Assembly (NCBI GenBank): GCA_034368805.1
Contig: JAXMLJ010000107.1
Location: 41,996-105,995 of the forward strand
Reading direction: 5' to 3'
Source: UBA2272 sp034368805
GTDB lineage: Bacteria > Actinomycetota > Coriobacteriia > Anaerosomatales > Anaerosomataceae
DNA length: 64,000 nt
In this document: in pieces, positions 9,245 through 17,100 of the stretch
How the letters are laid out: every line of letters starts with the position of its first letter
How positions within the stretch are numbered: the stretch's first letter is position 1
Made by a program: the position numbers and the translations under genes
Notes under the pieces: model-generated
The model's database searches: none
What the model saw: only the letters and a program-made list of their open reading frames with translations
What the model was told of the DNA's origin: nothing

Positions 9245-10426
9245 TCACTCGAACTTCAACAGCTTGATGCCCGCGCCGAGCGACACGGCCGCGAAGCCGA
9301 GGAGGACTGTCGTGGGCAGAAGCGCCGCATCGAGGCCCTGGTTGCGTGCAACGACGTCGGCAAGACCCATCACGGCCCAGCCGGCCGGGGTGAGTTTCGC
9401 GATGGCCTGCATGAAGGGCGGGACGACCTCGATCGGCCAGAGACAGCCACCGAGCATCGCGAGACCGGTCGAGATGAGCGGGCTCAAGCCGCTCAGCTGG
9501 TCGCGCGTCCGCACGAGTGCGGTGACGAGCACTGCAAGTCCGGTCCCCGCAAGAATATACGCGCCGAGGACAAGTCCGGTGGCGACCGGGTCGCGGCCCC
9601 ACGGAACGCCGAAGACGAGCGCCCCGACGGCGACGAGTATGAGTGCCTGCACGGATGCCGCCATGACGATGCCGAGTACCTTGCCACCCAGCAGCGTCCC
9701 CCTCGCAAGCGGCGCGACGAGCAGCCGCCGAAGCGTGCCCTGCTCGCGCTCCTCGAGAATACCGCCCGCACTACCGAAGGTCATGAACAGGATGAACCAG
9801 ACCGTGAACCCGATCGAACTGAGCGTGGCGCCCTCGGCCATGACCGAGTCTCCACGGACATCGGAGGCCACGACCGTCTGGCCTTCGGCATAGACCGGCG
9901 GCTTCGGGTCCCACTTCGCGTTCGCGGTCTCGTAGACCTCGTCGAAGCCCACCGAACCCGGCGGCGCCATGCGCACGACCACCTCGGCAGTCTGCACGTT
10001 TCCCGACATCCGCATCGCGATGCCCTGAACGACCGGGATGACGGCGTACGCGCTCTCCGAGGTGGGATCGCGCAGGACCTGGATGACGGTGCCCTCGCCC
10101 TTCAGCCCCGCCTCGAATCCGTCCGGCACGAGCACCGCGACCCCGTCGCTGCCGGAGGCTATCAGATCCTCGGCCTGCGAGCGGGACACCGCGCTCGTCT
10201 CGAACGACTCCTCCACGTCGAGCAGCGTACCCACCTGCGCAGAGTAGACGGAGTCGTCATCGTCGACGAAGAGCACCCGCATCGCCTCGCCCTCGCCACC
10301 GGAGAAGGCAGAGCCGAAGAGCATCGTGAGCGCGAGCGGCAGGACGATGACCCCGACGAGTTCACCCGGGTTGCGCAGGAGCTGCAACCCGTTCAGCCAC
10401 GCGAGAGCGAACATCTTACGCATCAT
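9245..10426 (-). CDS. ABC-2 type transporter permease
   Basis: 393 residues. One N-terminal membrane segment, a large external domain (about 45-190), then five to six membrane segments matching the ABC-2 permease family (FILFMTFGSAGGILEEREQGTLRRLLVAPLARGTLL). With the second permease (10423-11619) and the ATPase (11621-12559) it should form an exporter of the drug/antibiotic/Na+ type. The ATG at 10426 overlaps the upstream stop as ATGA and has GAGG 5 nt before it. An in-frame start six codons earlier would lie wholly inside the upstream gene and is less likely. The two permeases are clearly related, so they probably form a heterodimer. Confidence 0.88.
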   Translation of the reverse strand: MMRKMFALAWLNGLQLLRNPGELVGVIVLPLALTMLFGSAFSGGEGEAMRVLFVDDDDSVYSAQVGTLLDVEESFETSAVSRSQAEDLIASGSDGVAVLVPDGFEAGLKGEGTVIQVLRDPTSESAYAVIPVVQGIAMRMSGNVQTAEVVVRMAPPGSVGFDEVYETANAKWDPKPPVYAEGQTVVASDVRGDSVMAEGATLSSIGFTVWFILFMTFGSAGGILEEREQGTLRRLLVAPLARGTLLGGKVLGIVMAASVQALILVAVGALVFGVPWGRDPVATGLVLGAYILAGTGLAVLVTALVRTRDQLSGLSPLISTGLAMLGGCLWPIEVVPPFMQAIAKLTPAGWAVMGLADVVARNQGLDAALLPTTVLLGFAAVSLGAGIKLLKFE

Positions 10427-11619
10427 TCGTGCCTCAGCCGCCACACGCCGAACGCAAAGAGCGTCGCGGCGATGACGAGGAGCCAGGCAACGTTCATAAG
10501 TACGTCCGACGCGGTCCCGCCGCGCATCAAGTCGAGGAATCCGCCGACAGCCCAGTAGACCGGCGAGATTACCTGAACGGGAAGCAGGAACTTCGGCAGT
10601 TGCTCGGTGGGGACCATCGACCCGCCGGTCGCTGCGAACAGCATGATCGCAGCCGGGGCGATGCCGCCGATGGCGCGCTCGGTCTTCCCGAGCGCCGCCA
10701 GCGTCATCGCCAGTCCCGCTCCCGCGAGAGCCTCGGCAAGGCCGAGTGACAGGACACCCACAAGGTCCGTGCCCCAGTCGACGCCAAAGAGCATCCGCGT
10801 GCCCACAAGCAGCACCAGGAACTGCCCGACGCCGATCATGAGTACCGCGATGGCCTTGCCCCCGACGATGGCGATCGTGGTGGCGGGAGTCGACATCATG
10901 CGGGCGAACGTCTGCTCACGGCGCTCCTTCACGAACGAGAATGCGCCAAACATGCTGCCGAACAGGAGGAACATCGCCGTCATTCCGGCAGCGTAGTACG
11001 AGATCATCGAGACGCGTTTCTCAACGTCCGCCTCGACCTCGCGAACGGTGACCGCATCGAACACCATCTCGGGCGCTGATGGTTGCGCCTCACCCGGCGT
11101 CGCTGCGGGCGGTGCCCCGCCCGCCAGAGCGAAGTACTCACCGAGCGTCTCGCCTACGATGATCTGCGCCGACGCGTTCGAGACACCTGCGCGAACAACG
11201 CCTGCCCAGATGCCTGCGGCGATCTTGGAGCCCGGATCCTGCAGTACCTCGAGTCCGACCGGCGTGCCGGCTGCGATCTTCTCGGTGAGGTCGCGCGGGA
11301 TGATCAGCGCGGCCGTGAGGTCACCGCGCTCGACATCGGTGCGGACACTCTCGGCATCGTCCCGGACGTCGATGTTGAACAGCTCGTCGATCTCCGCCGA
11401 GGATGTGAGACCCTCGACGAAGTGAACACCGGTCTCACCGGCGTCCTCATTGACGATCGCAACGTCGACGTCGAGCGAGTCGCCCTCGCCGATGCTACCG
11501 AGCGCCGAGCCGAGGATGAAGATGAGCCCGAGCGGCATCGCGAGCATGACGAGCAGCGCCGCGCGGTCACGCGTGATGATCGTGGCGTCCTTGCGGGCGA
11601 TGGTGAGCAGCGTGCGCAC
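10423..11619 (-). CDS. ABC-2 type transporter permease
   Basis: 398 residues with the ABC-2 permease layout: a membrane segment at about residues 20-40 (LLVMLAMPLGLIFILGSALG), a large external domain (about 45-215) and a C-terminal membrane bundle beginning with SYYAAGMTAMFLLFGSMFGAFSF, followed by the cytoplasmic VKERREQTFARMMSTP loop typical of the family. Starts with GTG at 11619, one base after the ATPase stop codon, and overlaps the next permease by an ATGA. The tight packing indicates a single translationally coupled exporter operon. Substrate unknown. Confidence 0.88.
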   Translation of the reverse strand: MRTLLTIARKDATIITRDRAALLVMLAMPLGLIFILGSALGSIGEGDSLDVDVAIVNEDAGETGVHFVEGLTSSAEIDELFNIDVRDDAESVRTDVERGDLTAALIIPRDLTEKIAAGTPVGLEVLQDPGSKIAAGIWAGVVRAGVSNASAQIIVGETLGEYFALAGGAPPAATPGEAQPSAPEMVFDAVTVREVEADVEKRVSMISYYAAGMTAMFLLFGSMFGAFSFVKERREQTFARMMSTPATTIAIVGGKAIAVLMIGVGQFLVLLVGTRMLFGVDWGTDLVGVLSLGLAEALAGAGLAMTLAALGKTERAIGGIAPAAIMLFAATGGSMVPTEQLPKFLLPVQVISPVYWAVGGFLDLMRGGTASDVLMNVAWLLVIAATLFAFGVWRLRHE

Positions 11620-11620
11620 G

Positions 11621-12559
11621 TCAGTCTCGCAGACTCTTGCCGGTGAGGTGCAGGAAGACGCTCTCGAGGTTCGGCTCGGTCACCGAGACCGAGGTGACGT
11701 GCGCACCCTCGGACTCGAGTGTCGCGACAAGCTTGCCCAGAATGGCGCCGGAACTCGGCGTGAGCACCGCCAGTGCCCCGTCGGTCTGGTCCGCCTGTCG
11801 CACGCCGGGGATAGCACGCACCTGCTCGAGCACGGACTCGCTCACGTCGGTGACGGCAACGCTCACGACGTCCATACCACCCACGACGTCGCGCAGCTCG
11901 TTCAGCGTCCCTATCGCGATGATCCTGCCGTGGTCCATGATGGCGATGCGATCGCAGAGGTACTCGACCTCTTCCATGTAGTGACTCGTGTACAGCACCG
12001 TCATCCCCGAGGCGTTCAGCTTCTTGACCGTCTCCAGGATGTGGTTCCTGCTCTGCGGATCGATGCCGACGGTCGGCTCGTCCATCAGCAGAACCTTCGG
12101 CGTGTGCAATACGCCCGCCGCGATGTTGATGCGCCGCTTCATGCCGCCCGAGTACGTCTCGATCCGCTCTCTGGCGCGCTCCTCGAGGCCGGCGAGTTCG
12201 AGCGCTGCGTCGACCGCACGCTTGAGTTCGGCCCCGCCGAGCCCGTACATCCTGCCCCAGAAGGCGAGGTTCTCGGCGGCGGTGAGCGTGGGATAGAGCG
12301 CGACCTCCTGCGGCACGACCCCGAGCGAGGCCTTGACCGCACGCGCTTCGGTCCCCGCGCTGTGACCGTCGACGACGATACTCCCCGCATCGGGATCCAG
12401 CAGGCAGGAGATCATCGAGATGGTCGTGGTCTTCCCCGCGCCATTGGGACCGAGCAGGCCGAATATCTCGCCTTGCTCGAGAGCGAACGACACCCCTGCC
12501 ACCGCGGCGACGTCTCCGAACCGTTTCTCGAGATCGGTGACTTCGACGATCACGCCCAT
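11621..12559 (-). CDS. ABC exporter ATP-binding protein (DrrA/CcmA-like)
   Basis: 312 residues. Walker A GPNGAGKTT near residue 39, signature YSGGMKRRINIA, Walker B VLLMDEPTVGID, and an additional C-terminal domain of about 80 residues typical of DrrA-type ATPases. It powers the two ABC-2 permeases encoded directly downstream. The ATG at 12559 has GGAGGGG 4-5 nt upstream. A longer in-frame reading runs back across the tRNA-Ala gene and its terminator and is not real. First gene of a leftward run that continues through the two permeases, the EamA transporter, the sensor kinase and the nitroreductase. Confidence 0.9.
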   Translation of the reverse strand: MGVIVEVTDLEKRFGDVAAVAGVSFALEQGEIFGLLGPNGAGKTTTISMISCLLDPDAGSIVVDGHSAGTEARAVKASLGVVPQEVALYPTLTAAENLAFWGRMYGLGGAELKRAVDAALELAGLEERARERIETYSGGMKRRINIAAGVLHTPKVLLMDEPTVGIDPQSRNHILETVKKLNASGMTVLYTSHYMEEVEYLCDRIAIMDHGRIIAIGTLNELRDVVGGMDVVSVAVTDVSESVLEQVRAIPGVRQADQTDGALAVLTPSSGAILGKLVATLESEGAHVTSVSVTEPNLESVFLHLTGKSLRD

Positions 12560-12613
12560 GATCCCCTCCGAGTTCGACCGGGCGCCCGCGCACCCGAAGG
12601 CCAGCTCGCTCCA

Positions 12614-12638
12614 CGTAGCGTAGCGTACCGTACCGTAC
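12614..12638. repeat. Five tandem 5-mers (CGTAG x2, CGTAC x3) ahead of the exporter operon
   Basis: Five consecutive CGTAG/CGTAC units lie about 55 nt upstream of the ATPase start, between it and the tRNA terminator. On the minus strand this reads as repeated TACGG/TACGC and may overlap the operon promoter. No clear -35/-10 pair can be assigned. Confidence 0.6.
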
Positions 12639-12643
12639 AGAAG

Positions 12644-12678
12644 AGTCGGCCAGCCACCCGTACGGTGACCGGCCGACT
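12644..12678 (-). terminator. Terminator hairpin after tRNA-Ala
   Basis: A 15-bp stem with two G-T wobbles (AGTCGGCC arms outermost) and a 5-nt loop starts 10 nt after the tRNA 3' end on the minus strand, followed by TCTTCT. It separates the tRNA transcript from the exporter operon downstream. Confidence 0.75.
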
Positions 12679-12687
12679 TTGGTGACG

Positions 12688-12762
12688 TGGTGGACGAGAT
12701 CGGATTCGAACCGACAACCCCCTGCGTGCAAAGCAGGTGCGCTCCCGTTGCGCCACTCGCCC
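12688..12762 (-). tRNA. tRNA-Ala (anticodon UGC)
   Basis: Cloverleaf of 75 nt including an encoded CCA. The acceptor stem is GGGCGAG/CTCGTCC with one G-T pair, the D-stem GCGC/GCGC, the anticodon stem CCTGC/GCAGG around TTTGCAC (anticodon TGC), and the T-loop TTCGAAT. A TATACT -10-like box lies at 12797-12802, about 35 nt upstream. Confidence 0.96.
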
Positions 12763-12796
12763 GTTGGACCGCACGATCAGGCGGCCTGCGACGGAC

Positions 12797-12802
12797 AGTA
12801 TA
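12797..12802 (-). promoter_or_regulatory. Candidate -10 element for tRNA-Ala
   Basis: TATACT on the minus strand, 35 nt before the tRNA 5' end. The matching -35 is weak (TTCTTC about 16 nt upstream), so this is only a candidate. Confidence 0.4.
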
Positions 12803-13281
12803 GCATCCCGTACGGCCTGAAGAACGGCACCGGCAAGCCCACCCGGACGCATGAGGAAAGGGCAGGCACCCGAGGCGCCCGCCCTCATACTCGCAATCAC
12901 CGGGACGGCCGTCGCACCGCCCGAGGCGCCCTTCCAAAGGGCCATCCTGAGAAGCTCTTGGCCGATCGAGTTGGTGCCCTGTCGGCCGCACCTCTACAGA
13001 TTCCAGAGGCTTATGCCCGGTACCCCGCGGGTCACGTGATCAGTGCACGTACGGAATAGACTGCACGGACAATACTCGTTCAACGAACAACGGACATTGC
13101 ACGAACGGTGTACTTCACGCACGTACCCCGTGGGACCCTTCATCGACCGTCCCGGTGGTGAACCCTGCATCGTCACTGTTCACTCGATAGGGTCACCCAC
13201 TCTCCAGTTGAGAACCTTCAGGGCGCTCGCGCACCCTCACTGGAGTTCGTACCCGGCACGCACGGTTTCTACCTGCGGGGA
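12803..13281. other. Gene-poor intergenic region
   Basis: About 480 nt with no convincing gene on either strand; the short open frames here lack ribosome sites and recognisable sequence. Visible structure: a GC-rich imperfect hairpin near 12860-12885, two copies of CCGAGGCGCCC at about 12870 and 12920, and an imperfect inverted repeat (CTCCAGT with ACTGGAG) at about 13201-13246 that could terminate the selenoprotein transcript. Confidence 0.5.
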
Positions 13282-13989
13282 CTACTTGAGTGCGTCGAGC
13301 GCATCTCGCAAGACAGCCTCTTCCTGCGCACCCACGATCATTTGACCCACCGAGCCATCGGCGTTCAGGAACACGAACGTGGGAACGAACTGTGCGTTGT
13401 ACTTTGTCATGAGAGCCTGGCCCTCGGGATCCGTGTCCACATTGACCAGCCGGAACTCGACGATTCCCTCGTACTCTGTCTTGAGCCTGTCGACCACAGG
13501 CGCCACATCGCGGCAGCTAGGTCACCAGTCGGTGTAGAACTCGTACGCGACCGGGAGCGAACCCGTCTGACCACCGGCGTCCGCCGGCGACTCGCTTATG
13601 GGAGGCGCTCCCCCGGCGAGTTCGCCGTTCCACGCGATGATGCCCGCCGACAGGTCGTAGACCCGCTCGAAGCCGAGCGTGCGCAGGATCTGCGCGGCCT
13701 CGGCGCTACGCTCGCCCGTGGCGCAGTACACCACGATCGGCTCGGCCGGATCCCAGGACGCTGCAGCCGCAGAGAGCCCCATCATCGGGACGTTCTCAGC
13801 ACCAGGGATGTACCCGGCCCCATACTCTCCGGCCGTACGTACGTCGACGATACGCGCTGCGTCAGCCTGTAAATCCACCAGTCGTCCGTTGTCGACGACG
13901 CCGGATTCGGCAGAGCACGCGGAAAGCGCGAATCCTGCCGCTATGACCACCGCAGCCAGGAGTGACGCCGACCGTCTGAAACGACCCAT
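13282..13989 (-). CDS. Probable selenoprotein: rhodanese-thioredoxin lipoprotein with a WUPSC active site
   Basis: 235 residues if the in-frame TGA at 13522-13524 is read as selenocysteine (Sec156). The N-terminus is a lipoprotein signal with lipobox LSAC (Cys25). A rhodanese domain (about 36-130) has VDVR and active site CATGERS with Cys89. After a short linker, a thioredoxin-fold domain (about 148-235) reads YEFYTDW-UGA-PSCRDVAPVV, so the UGA replaces exactly the first Cys of WCxxC. The rest of the fold continues in frame, with VNVDTDP and the cis-Pro motif VPTF (Pro203). A GGUC-loop hairpin lies 20 nt after the UGA (13485-13501). Start ATG 13989 has GGAGG 4 nt upstream. Likely role: thiol, persulfide or disulfide redox chemistry outside the membrane. 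A nonsense mutation or sequencing error is the alternative. Selenocysteine machinery (selA, selB, selC, selD) is not in the window. Confidence 0.85.
13485..13501 (-). promoter_or_regulatory. SECIS-like hairpin downstream of the UGA
   Basis: On the mRNA, a 6-bp stem GCCUGU/ACAGGC encloses the 5-nt loop GGUCG. The GG of the loop begins 26 nt after the UGA. A small stem with GGU(C) in the loop shortly after the UGA is the hallmark of bacterial SECIS elements recognised by SelB. It lies within the coding sequence, as bacterial SECIS elements do. Confidence 0.7.
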
Positions 13990-14022
13990 ATGACCTCCGA
14001 TCCGATAACCATCGGATTCAAG

Positions 14023-14038
14023 ATACCCATTGGGGTAT
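14023..14038. promoter_or_regulatory. Palindromic operator, CsoR/CstR-like, upstream of the selenoprotein gene
   Basis: ATACCC-ATTG-GGGTAT: perfect 6-bp arms with a 4-nt spacer, matching the ATACC-N6-GGTAT form of CsoR/CstR-family operators (copper or persulfide sensors). On the minus strand it lies between a possible -35 TTGCTA and a possible -10 TATCTT spaced 18 nt, where repressor binding would block transcription. A second inverted repeat, CCGAT-AACC-ATCGG, lies at about 14002-14015. The regulator gene is not in the window. Confidence 0.6.
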
Positions 14039-14146
14039 GCCTCTAGCAAGCTACATGCCGCATTCTCGCGACGCCTGATCAGGCGAACGTGTCACAATAC
14101 GGGCAAGCGAACCGGGCCGCCGGCACGAAGGGTGTGAGGGGAGATC

Positions 14147-17100
14147 GTGAGATCCGTCACGGCGACAGACGAGGTCGTGCTGCCTGCTGCTGCCGTGCCG
14201 CTGCGCGGCGGACTCCTCGGTGCGGACCGGCTCGCCGCTTCGGCTCGTGCTCTCGCGCGCGATCAGAAGTGGACGTGCGCGACGCGCGAGTCTCGTACAC
14301 CTCTGCTCGATCTCCTCGCGATCGCCGAACGGGAGCTGGCCACCGTGTACCGAAGGCTGGCAGCGGACGTCCACGAGAACATCCCGGTCTCTCCCGCCGC
14401 CGAATGGCTGCTGGACAACTACTATCTCATCGAGGAGCAGATCCGGCTCGTACGCGACGATCTCCCCGCACACTACGGAGCGGAGCTCCCCCGGCTCTCG
14501 ACCGGTGACTACCGGTTGCTGCCGCGCGTCTTCGAGATGATGGTCACCCTCGTCTCACACACCGACTCGCGTATAGACCAGACGAGCCTCGAGTCGTTCA
14601 CGATGGCGTACCAAGACGCCTCACCGCTGACCATCGGCGAGGTCTGGGCCGTCCCGATCATGCTACGGATCACCCTCGTGGAGAACCTGCGGCGCCTCGC
14701 CCTCCGGGTCCTCGACGCGCATCAGTCGGTCGTTGCCGGAGACCGCTTCGCCGACCGACTGCTTGCTGCGGGGGACGACGGGCCCGAAGCGGTCGCTGCG
14801 CGCATCACCGAGCTCGATCTCGCCCATGCCGAGGCGCCGGCGCCGTTCATCGTGCGACTGTCGCAGCGCCTCGCCGGTCAGGACGTCGCTCTCGCGCCGC
14901 TTGCCGACTGGCTCGAGACGACGCTCGCCGCTCGCGGCGTGACCCTTGAGCAGGTGACCCTTGCCGCACATCAGGAACAGGCGGCCGATCAGGTATCGGT
15001 GGCCAACGCGATAACGAGCGTCCGCTTCCTCGACGCGCTCGAGTGGCGGGACTTCTTCGAGCATACGAGCCTCGTCGAACACGTCTTGCGGGAGGACCCC
15101 GCCGGCACGTACGCCAGGATGGACTTCCGGAGCCGCGACCGCTACCGGCACGCGATCGAGTCGATCGCCCGGCGCTGCCCCCTCGACGAGATCGGCATTG
15201 CCGAAGCCGCGATGAGCCACGCACTCGACGCGCTCGCCAAGGACCCGGCCGACGCAGTGCGCGGTCATGTCGGTCACTACCTCATCAGCTCGGGGCGCTA
15301 CGCCTTCGAGCAAGCGATCGGCTATCGCCCGCATCTAAAGGAGCGCCTGTATCGCGGTCCGCTCGCGGCGCGCGGCCTCGTCTTCTGGGGCCTGTTCGCG
15401 CTCGTCACCGTCGCTCTCGCCGCAGGCGTCAGCTTGTTCGCATGGGACGTCTCGGGAAGCGTTGGCGTCTCGGTGGTCCTGGCGCTGCTGGCGCTGCTGC
15501 CGGTCTCGGACGTTGCGCTCACCATCGTCAACCGGGTCTCGGCGTGGCTCTGGCCGGCACGGACGCTCCCCAAGATCGACTACCGCAAGCCCGTGTCCCC
15601 CGCGCACCGCACGATGGTGGTCTACACGGCGCTGCTGACCTCTCCACAGTCCGCGCAACATGTGATCGACAACATGGAGATCGGCTACCTGGCAAACACC
15701 GACCCCAACATCCGGTTCGGCATCCTGGCCGACCTGCGGGGCGCAGCCGAGCAGAGACTGCCTGGAGATGCGGCCGTCATAGAGGCAGCCCGACACGGCA
15801 TCGCGGTTCTCAACCATCGATACGGACGACTTGGCAGTCGTCCGTTCAGTCTTTTCGTCCGTGGTCGCACCTACAGCGAGGCCGACCGGACCTGGATGGG
15901 CTGGGAGCGCAAGCGCGGTGCGCTGACCGAGTTCTGCCGGCTGCTTCGGGGAGCGACAGACACCTCGTTCGAGGTCGTCGATGGGGATGCGGCCGGGTTC
16001 CACGGTATGACGTTCCTCGTGACGCTTGACACCGATACCGTGCTGCCGCGCGACGGCGCGCGCAAACTGATCTCGACGATCGCCCACCCGCTGAACAGGG
16101 CCGAGCTCGACCCTGGCACACGAACCGTCAGGCGCGGATACGGCCTTGTGCAGCCACGCGTGGCGATGTCGCTCGAGGGCTCGACAGACAGCCTCTTCGC
16201 GTGGGTCTACTCGGGCGTCACCGGCATCGATCCGTACGCAGGCGCCGTCTCGGACACCTACCAGGACGTCTTCGGCGAGGGCTCGTTCACCGGCAAAGGG
16301 ATATTCGAGATCGACATCTTCAACGCCGCACTCGACGAGCGCTTCCCGGAAAACACGCTGCTCTCTCACGACCTGCTCGAGGGATCGTACCTTCGTACCG
16401 CGCTCGCGTCGGACGTGGAGGTCCTCGACGACCAGCCCGCGAGCTACATCTCGCACTGCGCGCGACTCCACCGATGGGTCCGTGGTGACTGGCAGACGAT
16501 CCCGTGGCTCCTGCCGCGAGTCCCGGTGGTGGGCGGGACCGAACGAACCCCGCTCACTGGTCTGCATCGCTGGAAGATCGCCGACAACCTCCGGCGGAGC
16601 CTCTCGGCGCCTGTCATGATGCTCTTCGCGACGGCCGGCTTCATGCTCCTGCCTCATGCAGGCTGGGCGTGGCTCGGCATCCTGTTCGGGCTGCTCTTCT
16701 TCCCGCTGTACTTCCAGTTCGCCGACTCCGTGGTCTTCCGCAGGCCTCCCGCCGACACGCGCTCGGACACCACCACCTTCGTCTCCGACCTCAAGCGCGA
16801 CGTCCTCCGCAACGTTCTCAACGTCGCAGTGCTGCCTCACCAGGCGTACCTCATGACCGACGCGATCGTCCGGGCGTGCTGGCGCATCGCCATAAGCCAC
16901 CGAAACCTCCTCGAGTGGGAGACCGCTGCCGAGGCCGAGCGCCGCCTCGGCACGACCGACCTTGGCGCGTTCGTCAAGCGGATGTGGCCCGCGACTGCGA
17001 TCACCGCACTCCTCGCGGCTCCTGTAGCACTCGGCGCCGCCGGACCCCGGGCGCTGCTTTCGGCGGCTCCCTTGTTCGCGGTGTGGCTGACCGCACCGCT

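Noticed and set aside
12560..12991. N-terminal extension of the exporter ATPase to 456 residues
   Set aside because: It would translate through the tRNA-Ala gene and its terminator. The ATG at 12559 has a good ribosome site and starts the ABC domain directly.
13282..13506. A separate 74-residue thioredoxin-like gene starting at GTG 13506
   Set aside because: It lacks its active-site half and any ribosome site, and lies in the same frame directly after the UGA of the rhodanese gene; a single selenoprotein explains both parts.
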